Source: Apricaphanius iberus (taxonomy: Eukaryota; Chordata; Actinopteri; Cyprinodontiformes; Aphaniidae). From it: a stretch of 64,000 nt of DNA. Below the pieces are notes generated by a model. That model saw nothing but the letters and a program-made list of their open reading frames with translations. It did no database searches and was not told the DNA's origin. This document shows, one piece after another, positions 55,116 to 64,000 of the stretch. Every line of letters starts with the position of its first letter. The first letter of the stretch is position 1. Position numbers and translations under genes: made by a program. Location: assembly GCA_028564705.1 (NCBI GenBank), contig JAPXFQ010001151.1:186001-250000 (forward strand), in the 5' to 3' direction.

Positions 55116-57133
55116 GACCTGCATTCACACTAATCACTATCTTGAACTACAAAGATATAATTCAATATCGATTGTTACCCAAAACTAATTTAAAACTATG
55201 AGCAAGACTGATGACATTTACTATCATCCATTTCTGTGTCCGAATGTTCATGGAGGACCTGCAAGATGAGAAAAAAAAAAAAAAAAAAAATCTTATGCCT
55301 CATGACTGCACGGTAGAAGGATGTGGGGAGAGAGGGAGAAACTTTTCTCTTCAATTGTACTATGCAGTTTTGTATGTTGCTGTAACAGATTTAATTGTTC
55401 GTGGCACCTTATTCTATTTTAGCTTGAATTACTAGCGATAAGGTATTAAAAACATTTGTGTGGTTTTACATTTACTCATTATTTTTCAGTGTTGCACCCT
55501 AGAAATTTCAGTAAATATCATTTTTACTTTTTAGAGTGCGTCTTAGTCACATGAGATGCGGTGAAAGTGGATAGCCTACGATCACAATGCTTATGTCATT
55601 TGTGATTAAACTAACATTATAAAAAGGTTTAGGAACTGATGATAGGAGACTTTGGTGATGCAGAAGTGTTTTCTGTTAAGCAGAGAAGAAACATGATACT
55701 TACAGATCACACCTAATATACCTCAATATACAAATAAAGGTTGTCTAATGTTGGAATAAAGAGAACAATAAACTTTGCCCCTAAATCCTATAATCTAATT
55801 TTATTAGAATATAGTATAAGCTTTTCCTGTTTGATCATTTCTTGTTGAAACTTGGAGATAAGACAGGATAGGACCTTTATGCAAAACTAACTGAAGGGTA
55901 AAGCAAATACTTAAAATCACAATATTAGCAAGATCTTAGTTGGTTCCCCTATTAAACAGAATGGAAGGGGGAAAAGCTATTTCTGTTCAGCGCCTGTGGT
56001 TTATTTTGGTAATAAAAGAATTATATAAGGAGGTGACTAACCGTTACAATCGTTTGTCGATACTGCTTTGCTTATAAAAATAATTTACTATCAGTAACTG
56101 ATGAGCTTTTGAAATGACACAAAAACCTAATGATTCAGGAAAAAGACCCAACAACAACAGCAGCAAATTTAAAGCTAAAGAAGAAAAGGAATAGACTTTT
56201 TGTTTTATTAAGATAGAAAACATTTATATGTTCCCCAGTTAGGAAATTCTATTAAGACTGTTTTATTCCTACAATATTATGTTTTTGGTAGTCTATCATT
56301 TATATAAAACCGCTTTAGTTCTGGTTTAGGTAGACTTGATGGTACCTGGAACCTAGATAGCTCATAACAAAGTGTTTTAAGATGGAGAGAGCTCTCAGCT
56401 TAACAGAACAAAACTTTTCCGTCATACGTTCACAAATGTGAACATATGGATTTGGGTTAGAGTTGGGCCAGTTTAGTTTTCTTGTTAAACCGCTAAATAC
56501 TTACTCTTTTAATTTTTTCCCCCATCTTTGACAGTGAAAACACCTTCTCTTTTATGAGTAAACAGTGTCAGGGGTCTGAATTCGGTTATACACCCTTCCT
56601 CCTTTTTTTTCTATCCGTCATTTCTTTTTTCCTATAGTTGCCATACTTTTTTATTATTTATCATTAGCAATTTAGATTCAAAATCAATAGAAAGTTGAGA
56701 CATGTCTGAATTTATGGATTTATATCTTAGTCCTAGTCCACTTTATTGTCAATCAAACCATACAAAAGTACATTACACAACAGACTGAAATTGCGTTTCT
56801 CCCGTACTACAAAGTGCGGTTTAAAACTAAACATTAGACTAAACATAATACAAATATATAGACGAATGATAATCAGTGACCTTACAGTAACCAAACTATC
56901 CTACTCATATCCATCAAGGACAAAAGCGTTATATGGATTGCGTGCGTCTTGCTGTGGGTTTAACAGGGGCAATGCGTTCTGCGCCAGAATCATCCTGACA
57001 AAGCTATGGTCTGCTATACTGTGGGACCATCGTGTTGTTAGTGGGCTGAAAATGTATAGCCTGAAGGGTCTTACGGCCTCCTAGCAAAGATGAGCGATAC
57101 TCATCAACCAGACTTATTCAGGCGCCGATATGT

Positions 57134-57577
57134 TTAACACATACTGTCCCCAACCCTCTGAGCGTTGTCTGATACTGGTTCTGGGTCAAATTGTTCATTA
57201 TCAAACGACCCGATCAAGAACAGCCTTTTGTTGCATGGGGTTAAATTGTGCATTACGAAACAACCGTTTGATGCGGAGCCTTCGTAGGGGTATGTAACCC
57301 TGAGACGCCGAGTTGAGTGGAGGCCTCTTATAAACATGCACTGTTGTGTGAAAAAGAAGCTCGTCCTCATCCTCAGAACTAAACCTTGATTTCTCTTAAA
57401 GCATAGTTTTTTAGTGCTTTCTTTTTTTCCTAAAATAGAAAGAACATTTCTTGCTGGTGCAAAATCACTCTCACTCGCCTTTTTGCATCCTTCTTTTTGA
57501 GAATAACATAAGTTCCTGGCTTTGTAATACAAACTCTCTACAATTCGATCTTCTTTCTCTGCAGAGGTACATAGCAA
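57134..57577 (-). CDS. 147-codon ORF of the inverted arms (right copy)
   Basis: Same predicted protein as 40491-40934. Here the downstream part is continuous to a polyadenylation signal (AATAAA in reverse of 56742-56747), giving a compact unit of about 0.9 kb. Function unknown. Confidence 0.4.
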   Translation of the reverse strand: MLCTSAEKEDRIVESLYYKARNLCYSQKEGCKKASESDFAPARNVLSILGKKESTKKLCFKRNQGLVLRMRTSFFFTQQCMFIRGLHSTRRLRVTYPYEGSASNGCFVMHNLTPCNKRLFLIGSFDNEQFDPEPVSDNAQRVGDSMC

Positions 57578-57800
57578 ACCATTTTGCGGTTAGAAAAAGT
57601 CTAATTCTGTGTTTTTCTATCATTTAAACAAGCTTTCCATCACCGTGATATCTCTTTACTGCTGTCAAGTAGAGAATCGTGCACACACGGAGGAAGCGTG
57701 CTTTCAATATAAAAGCGGCGCAGGAAGTTATCGTACTGAAATTGTTTTTCACCGTATTTAAGAAGGTTAACTCAAACATACATGCAGATAGTAGCTGTTT
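57578..57800. promoter_or_regulatory. Putative divergent promoter, right arm
   Basis: Contains TATAAAAG on the plus strand (57708-57715), about 90 bp before the ATG at 57801, and separates the two divergent ORFs. Confidence 0.4.
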
Positions 57801-58016
57801 TTGTATAAAAACCCCAAACAGATGCGTTTAAAGTTTTTAAAAGGTATTAATAGTTTAATTATCATGCATTGGGGAAACGTGTTTAAAGTTTTTGAGCTTA
57901 ATCAAAAGTTTTTATACGTCATGCTTGGAGAGATAGGTTTTAGGTGTGATTATAAAATAAACACAAATTATATGGAATGTTTAATTATAGAGATTACTTA
58001 TAGATTTTTTATTTAA
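57801..58016 (+). CDS. 71-codon ORF of the inverted arms (right copy)
   Basis: Identical to the product of 40052-40267. Outward-facing, downstream of a TATA-like box; no recognised domain. Confidence 0.35.
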   Translation: MYKNPKQMRLKFLKGINSLIIMHWGNVFKVFELNQKFLYVMLGEIGFRCDYKINTNYMECLIIEITYRFFI

Positions 58017-58249
58017 AGAGCAAGAGTGTCACCTTTTTTCAGCCCTGGATAGGAGAATTACTGCGCTTCCCTTCTGCTTTTACACGACCTGCTCCGACGC
58101 TTTTCTGAAGGAAAATGAATCTGATGTTTTGGCAAAAGAAACACTGACTCCTCCTTTCCTACAAAACCACGCCTCAACACCGGTTTGACGAGTGAGTTTG
58201 ACAGAAAGTATTTTGCCCGCGGGGCCTAGCCCCTCCCTAATAGCTTATT

Positions 58250-58415
58250 TGACCTTTTGAGTGACCTCTACCCCTCCCCCTACCACCTGTTTAGCCTCAG
58301 GCGATGACCTTTGACCCTTGCCCCTCCCCCAACCACCTGTTTAGCCTCAGGCGATGACCTTTGACCCTTGCCCCTCCCCCAACCACCTGTTTAGCCTCAG
58401 GCGATGACCCCCCTT
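58250..58415. repeat. 50-bp minisatellite with DR1 motifs, right arm
   Basis: TGACCTTTGACCC at 58305-58317 and 58355-58367 is the inverse of the left-arm motif; unit length is 50 bp. Confidence 0.9.
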
Positions 58416-58491
58416 CTTTAATCGCCCCGCCCCCTTTTAATCCATCAAACTTCGATTAAAAAGTGACAGATAATGGGTACTTATTTCTTCT

Positions 58492-58497
58492 AATGAC
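58492..58497. other. 6-bp target-site duplication AATGAC, right
   Basis: Directly follows the terminal CTTATTTCTTCT; identical to 39500-39505. Confidence 0.85.
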
Positions 58498-58719
58498 TTA
58501 ACAATGGGCAACAGTTTACCAGAAGAAAAATGTATTAACACTTTCAGAACTTAGCCTTGAATCGGCTGTCTGGATTTTGTATTACTTTTTTAGCTGTAAA
58601 AAAGGATAAATGATTGTTAAATGATTAAATCGATATATGAACTTGTGAATTCATTCAGTTTTTAGAATTTTTATAAGAATCAATACAGAATCAATTTTTT
58701 TTTCAACACAGCCCTATTT
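58498..58719. repeat. Right part of the older hAT-like host element
   Basis: AT-rich, ending AAGAATCAATACAGAATCAA ... CAACACAGCCCT near 58715. It appears to pair with the left end at 38236. Confidence 0.4.
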
Positions 58720-58970
58720 AAAAAGTTTAGAATAATATATGTACATTAAGGATACAATTACAAAATATAAGTGCTGTGCGGTTATTAAAAATAAAATTTA
58801 TATCAGATTTTAATGTACAACTGTATAGTATAATGAAAAACTACAAACAGTAGGCTATGCATGTGTGGCTGTGTATATAAAAAAGTAAAAGTATTATTTA
58901 CAAGAAGTTAAAATAATGTAAACTGTGAAAACTAGCAGCAGAAATGTTACACTAGAAAGAACAAACTTCA
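58720..58970. repeat. GAATAGAATA-type retroposon tail, copy 3
   Basis: AATAATATATGTACATTAAG ... AGCAGCAGAAATGTTAC, matching 18580-18830 and 60265-60490 in order. Confidence 0.55.
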
Positions 58971-59278
58971 GAAAACATTTAGAGTGAATAATATATATTA
59001 AAAAGTCTGTTTTGTTTCTACGGATTAACTTTCAAATTGTTCAATCTGTTTGTTACTGGGTGGAAACTGGTAGAAATCTGTACCGGTGCCACATGGGGGC
59101 GCTGTAGAGCAGCAGTAATCTCAGGTGTGATAGTGTGATATGATTGGTCAGTTGATCCTATTACAAAGCTTAGTTAAGCTCATGATGTGAGACCAGTTTT
59201 TCTCTCCTCTTCATGCCCGGGTCCGACCTTCTCCATTAGGGGTGAAGTCACCACTAGAGTCCGGAATCTGTGAACAAC

Positions 59279-60099
59279 ATGTCCAACCTGAGCCACCTGA
59301 GCTTTGACTCGGGGTATGTCGCCGGAGAAGCCAGACTGTCCACCTCCGGCAGGTCGGGACAGTCTCTGCCGCCCTCCGGCACTCCTCGCCGGGGTTCATG
59401 GTGGCAATACACCGGCTCTCCGTTCAGCAGGAATGGCAGCTGGGACACTGTGAGCTCGCTGCCGGAGGACGCGGTTGCAGATACCCTGTCCAGGTGTCCC
59501 TGCCTGCCGGAGCTGGAGGACTTTCCCTGGACGGACTGGGAACTGCGGGGCGTGGTGCGTAAGGTTCCCGGAGCCGACGGCTTCACCCCGGAGGCTCTCC
59601 GCAGTCTGTCCGCCCTACTCCGGAGGGCTCTGGTGAGGGTGTGCCGGGAGGCTCAGCGGCTAAGTGAGCTCCACCGACGGTGCACACGCCTGGAAGTGCA
59701 GAGCGCCGTGCGGGTGGTGCTGAGCTGGGGGCTGGCCGACAAGTGCGTCTCCTCCGCGGTGAGAGTCGTCTCTTTGCTCTGGATGACCCCAGGGGACATC
59801 CGCACGCTGTGGGCTGGCGCTCTCCGTGGGTCGCTTCTTCAAGTGGATGGTGGAGACGCGCGTGGCGGTGCGCGTGCACGAGTACGCAGCGGTCTGCCTC
59901 GCGGCCTTTGTGGAGACTTTGGCGGAAGAAGTGGCTCGACGGGCGCTGCACCTGGCCAGGTTGACCGGGGGGCGGGCCGATGGGGTCACCTGCTGCCCGG
60001 TGAGCGTGGAGCTGCTGGAGGGAACCCTGAACACCGACCCGGAGCTGTGGGGGCTGCTGCAGCCCTATGAGCACCTGATATGTGGGAAAAATGCCAACC
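59279..60099 (+). CDS. abtb2: ABTB2-like ankyrin/BTB protein, first coding exon, frameshifted
   Basis: ATG 59279 ([18 protein letters not shown]) matches the TLDSGYGAG-type start of ABTB2. Then come [59 protein letters not shown] and [20 protein letters not shown]. Near 59800-59815 the frame is lost; the next frame gives [40 protein letters not shown] and [19 protein letters not shown], ending at the donor CCAACC|GTGAGT (60099/60100). The conserved text is about six residues plus one frame step short at the break. ABTB2 is an ankyrin/BTB scaffold protein. Ankyrin and BTB exons must lie beyond a long first intron and are not seen to 64 kb. The exon is GC-rich, as expected for a gene start. Confidence 0.85.
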
Positions 60100-62261
60100 G
60101 TGAGTTCAAAACCGCTTTTGTCCCGTAGTCAGAGTTAGCAACGTGATATTATAGTTTCCTACATGATTCATGCAGATTTTTACAAACTGATAAGATTTCT
60201 ACGACGTAGTATCAATGCTATTATAGACAAAAGAAAAATTTGGCCCAAAAGACTAAAATGTGGAGATTAATATAGAGAATAATAATAAAATAATAGTACA
60301 TTAAGGGTAAAATTACAAAACCAAAGTACTGTGTAGATATTGAAAAAAAAAGTTGATGCTAAGATTTGAGGGGGATAAATTTGACTGCCAGTGTAGTTGT
60401 CAATTAAAATAAACGTATTACTCACAGAAAGTAAAAAAAAAAAAACAACTAACAAGAAGATGTGCAAATAGCAGCAGAAATGTTACTTGGAGTGGGAGAA
60501 ACGCTCCTTCTTGCAGTTAGGATGCAGCTTCTTCATGCGTGGGAGATAGATATTTTATATATTTTCCAGTATAGAAAACTTGTAAAATTGCAAGAAGGAA
60601 TATAGAAAAAACTTTCCCTTTATAAGAAACACTCAAATTTGTCCTCAAATTGGCTGTTGAGGGTTTGATTCCACCTCATGGACAATTGTCTAGTGTATAG
60701 GAGGATCTTTGTTGACATCTTTTTGTGCATGTGCGAGTGGTTGTGTGGCAGAAAGCAAACTAAATTAATGGCGGCTATAGAGATGCAACCAACACCATAA
60801 TCACTTTAACGTTTGTAAACTGGGAGAGCTTTAGAGAAAAACTTAAAATCTCTATTGACGATGAAATATAAGTTATTTAAAGCCCTTCATGAAAAAGTCT
60901 ACCACTTCCAAAATTCTGGAGGCCTAAGATTATGTTGTTTCAAGGAGACTTTGGCTGATCTCTGTAAAACAGAAAGCTGTGTTTGTGCTAAAAGCGAAGG
61001 TCAGACAAGCAGCGTGATTCACATCAACTGCGGGTGAGTGCTGAATGGCGAAATCCTCAACACGACTGCAAAGCTGGGTAAGTCCTCATTGATCATCATC
61101 CTTATTTATTTATCCATTTATTTATGGAACAGTAATCACTGTTGTACAAGTTGTCTGGTACGCAGCTTGATCAATACAGTGGCGTCTGGTCTCTGGCAAA
61201 AACTGAATATTATCATTTACAGTTCAAGTCTTGCAGAAACATGCAGTCATGTAGCAGGATTAATGTTTAAATAAATTAGCAGCTTTGTGGATTGGATTTA
61301 CAGCTGCTGCATGTACAGCAACAGGCATAGACAGGGTGCGGATTGCAGTTTAGAACATCTGAATCAGAAAACGAAAACAATATACAGCAGAGCATTTTAA
61401 AATATGCAAACATCACGTTTTTTACATAAACATTATCTTAATAACAAATAGATGATCACCAGTACTTACCTTAAATAAAATGAGCCTCACAAACTCTGTC
61501 AGTTGCTATAGGAATCCTGACTTTCTTTTGAGCATCTAGCTTTAATCCCCTGATCGGCTGCAATCTCTTTCGATTTGTTAGGCCCTACCATACAATTGAC
61601 CACACAGCGGGATTGAATAATCTGCTCCACTAAATCCTCCTCCAAACATGCAAAACAATCATGTTATAGGTAAAATACTCTGTTTCCTACCACCAACTAC
61701 CATGATGCAGTGCAAGAAAACATAATCATTGACGTCACAAAAAGATACTCCTATTCCCCCATTTCTCTCTCCTTTCTTTACTATCCACTGTCAATAAGTG
61801 CTGCTGTTGCCACAAAACCTACACAAAAAAACCAACAAATAAACTCTTACATTTTTTGAGATATTTCAGAAAGAAAATGCCAGCCCAATAGGTCAAGATT
61901 TAACTATTAAATTTAGGAGATGCACTTTAAGATATTTTCAAAAGTGTTCAGCGTTCATGCCTCTCTTTTGCCAGATCAGAACAACTTCTCCCAATTCTGT
62001 TTGAAGAAGCTGCATCAAGCAGTAAAAGAAACACATGAACCACTTGACCACTGAAAATATCCAGATTTGCATATAAATTTCTATAAATGTATCTCCGTAC
62101 TGTGGCATTTCCTGTCTTGAAGGAAGAAATTTTAAAATTTTAGCAAACATAATTTTTTCTCATGAATTTTTAGTTTTTTTTAAGCGATACACCAATATCA
62201 CCACTGGTATTGGCTGTCCGGGCCGATACCGTTCCAATGTAATGTATCAGTATTGGATAGT
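60100..62261. other. Start of intron 1 of the abtb2-like gene
   Basis: No further exon recognised. Contains the retroposon tail at 60265-60490 and near 62165-62240 a hAT-like scrap (TATTGGCTGTCCGGGCCGAT). Confidence 0.5.
60265..60490. repeat. GAATAGAATA-type retroposon tail, copy 4
   Basis: GTACATTAAGGGTAAAATTAC to AATAGCAGCAGAAATGTTAC, the same order as in 58720-58970. Confidence 0.5.
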
Positions 62262-62715
62262 TTAAGCGACAGTGTGTCGTTTTTGCAGCACATCTTTGAA
62301 AATGGCACTTAAAATACTATGTAATAATAATTACGTAAAGCATATTAATTGCAAAATATTGGCAATATTGTAAAATATGACTTTAAAAATCAGTTATAAA
62401 ATACATAGGCGCGGGTCCTCTTTTCAGGGGAAAGCCATATTAGATTACGTCTTTACTTCTACAAGAGCCCGGACAGACAAAGCGCATGGAACACGCCCGC
62501 TATTAAAACATTGATTTCACCCCAAAATGCAAAAAAGTTTCGCCAAAAATACATTTTTACCTCTTCGCTAGTTCCAAGCGAAAAGAGAGACTGATGTGCT
62601 CATCATGTTGCTGCAAATGGATAATTCGTAGGGAATTGTTCAATACTCCATGCTTGTGATAATTTAGGTATGCACTGCCCCCCTACTGGCCGAAAATTAC
62701 ACACTGTGCCTTTAA
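62262..62715. mobile_element. TTAA-flanked MITE-like repeat, copy B
   Basis: Same ends and interior as 72-583, shorter by about 58 bp through small deletions, in the same orientation. Confidence 0.7.
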
Positions 62716-64000
62716 CAGATGCAATGGATGGATACTTAAAATATGGAAGCTCTGCAATATTTCACAGAAAAGTTTTTTTTTCTCATTGTTTTTTTTAAAT
62801 CTAATTCACCATCATTTTTTGTAACAAGCAGAGAAGAAAATATAACCTGTATTTCATTTCAGTGCATTTTTTTTGTGTGGTAGAAGAATTGGTACTCTGT
62901 ATCGGTATATCAGTTGAAAAAAAGTGGTATTGTTGAATTTCTTTTTTTCTTGAAAATGTCTGAATTTTCAATGTAAGGAAATATCTTTGTTTAAATATAA
63001 AAGATTTATGCTTTTAATCATAGAAAATCCAAGTTTTCTCTCGCTATTATACGAGTTTCAAAGAATTTTCACGTTTTTTTCTTGAAAATATGGTTTTTTT
63101 TTTGTAGGAAATTTACTCCGAAATTATAATTTTTTCACCATCCGAAACCACTGAATGTTAGCCTCTGAGCACTAACACTAGAAACTAATCCTTAACCCTT
63201 CATGGGGTCAACAGTGAGAACACGTGGGCTAGTAGTCTAGGAACCGTTCGCAAATGTGCCCATTTCGAACTGCCTTTCTACCCGACGTCATTACACCACG
63301 TAAATGCACATGAATGACTCATATCAAAATGAACCTCCGGAAGAGGTTGTTGTACTCACATGCGCGCGTCTTTTTCCTTTCGGCCATTTTCGTTATGTTA
63401 CGTGAGGTGGGCCGGGCGACTTGATAGCGTCTTGTGGCGCAAGGGATTGTGGGATGGCACATAGCTCCTAATCGCCAGTTAGTTAGCATCAGAGGTCCCT
63501 ATGCTAAAGTGGCTATGATAGTTAGCATACAGGCCACTTTCCCTAACTCCTTCCTAACTGGAAGCCCAATTCGGATGCATCTTATCATGGCGGAAGCTGA
63601 CGCACATCCGGTTTGGCGTAAGACCTCTTACCAATTTACTGGTTTCGGATGCAGCCAAGGACTGGGCTGGGTACTAAATGCTTTTTCTCACTTATCCAAC
63701 TCTAGGGCATATGGCAACTGATTAAATTTGTGGGGCTCGGGGATTTAGAGTTTGAGCTTTGTCTCAGTCGTCTCTTTGGGCATGACACTTCACCTACTGC
63801 CTACTGGTGTTGGCCGGAGGGGCCGATGGCACACTATAGCAGCCTCGCTTCTGTCAGTCTGCCCCTGGGCAGCTGAGGCTACAATCATAGCTAGCTTCGA
63901 TTGTAGCTTGTATCTTGTGAAAGTGCTATGTAAATGCAATCTATTAATAGTGTTATAAATTGTACTTAGGGTTGGAATATCCCTAAAATCTACAAAGCTT
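62716..64000. other. Repeat-rich end of window
   Basis: No exon recognised. The segment 63770-63950 (GCAGCCTCGCTTCTGTCAGT ... CTGGGCAGCTGAGGCTACAA) resembles the body of a common fish SINE-like repeat. 63400-63720 also looks repeat-derived. Confidence 0.4.

Larger units (their letters stand above)
52191..55794. other. Spacer between the inverted arms
   Basis: No recognised protein domain. A minus-strand ORF of 63 codons (52259-52450) is Lys-rich without a family match. 53.28-54.35 kb is relatively GC-rich, followed by an AAT microsatellite. A possible first exon and a CACTG-type transposon end are listed separately, as is the repeat at 54950-55115. Confidence 0.5.
39506..58491. mobile_element. 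Polinton/Maverick-like element with ~2.7 kb terminal inverted repeats
   Basis: Begins AGAAGAAATAAG and ends CTTATTTCTTCT, flanked by AATGAC on both sides. Left arm: 39506-41063 plus 50992-52190. Right arm: 55795-58491. The arms are inverse copies, about 97-99% identical by eye. Without the nested CACTA transposon the element is about 9.06 kb, with a 3.6 kb spacer (52191-55794). A 6-bp duplication and AG...CT ends are the known Polinton/Maverick signature, but no protein-primed polymerase, integrase, ATPase, protease or capsid gene is visible. It is therefore either a deleted derivative or a different long-TIR family. Classification is inference; the boundaries are directly seen. Confidence 0.75.
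55795..58491. repeat. Right arm of the large inverted repeat, uninterrupted
   Basis: Reverse complement of 39506-41063 plus 50992-52190. The outer part is 71 bp shorter than in the left arm because the left has an extra copy of a block with TTTCTGTCAAACTCACTCGT (near 39795 and 39867). Confidence 0.92.

Noticed and set aside
39506..58491. Possibility that the large inverted repeat is only an assembly artefact
   Set aside because: The arms differ by substitutions, a 71-bp duplication, a 22-bp indel and the CACTA insertion, and a 6-bp duplication abuts both ends exactly.
59583..60074. Minus-strand 163-codon ORF
   Set aside because: Antisense shadow of the GC-rich abtb2-like exon.
63434..63721. 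95-codon plus-strand ORF near the window end
   Set aside because: Lies in repeat-like DNA and shows no motif.

Overview
This 64 kb window is teleost fish nuclear DNA. It carries intron-split vertebrate genes with canonical splice sites, tRNA-derived SINEs, L2/CR1-type and L1-type LINE fragments, a DIRS element, and several DNA-transposon families that often occur together in ray-finned fish. There are no bacterial operons, ribosome binding sites or CRISPR arrays. Identifications come from motif reading and remembered family features only; no database search was run.

Two cellular genes are supported. Twelve coding exons between 9.8 and 19.9 kb (plus strand) encode a Rab-GTPase-activating TBC protein of the USP6NL/RN-tre family. 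Its TBC core is intact, its first exons are not seen, and its tail is short. At 59.3-60.1 kb lies the first coding exon of an ABTB2-type ankyrin/BTB gene. It ends at a good splice donor but has a frameshift near 59.8 kb.

Most of the rest is mobile DNA. From 0 to 9.6 kb: a TTAA-flanked MITE, a 5'-truncated L2-like LINE, a deleted Buster-like hAT, and a 1.14 kb hAT derivative that splits a minisatellite and holds a LINE tail. From 20 to 28 kb: a Harbinger-like element with 36-bp inverted ends, a 31-bp-arm hairpin, and a deleted DIRS retroelement (gag and tyrosine recombinase remain). From 32 to 39.5 kb: L1 and L2 LINE remnants, one nested in another, and a LINE with a long open reverse transcriptase.

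The main object is a Russian-doll structure at 39,506-58,491. A large element with about 2.7 kb terminal inverted repeats begins AG, ends CT, and is flanked by a perfect 6-bp duplication (AATGAC). These are the boundary hallmarks of Polinton/Maverick elements, although no polymerase, integrase or capsid gene is visible in its 3.6 kb spacer. A 9.93 kb CACTA/EnSpm-like transposon has inserted at a TA in the left arm; the matching site in the right arm is still empty, so both ends and the duplication can be read directly. The CACTA unit looks complete: an uninterrupted 886-aa zinc-finger transposase and a four-exon, 534-aa accessory protein with a PB1-like start. Splice sites suggest the two proteins could be alternative products of one leader, as with TnpD/TnpA of plant En/Spm. 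Two smaller elements (a 340-bp palindrome and an 832-bp hAT derivative) sit inside the CACTA unit. The outer arms also carry 50-bp minisatellites with direct-repeat nuclear-receptor motifs and mirrored, divergent short ORFs around a TATA-containing region.
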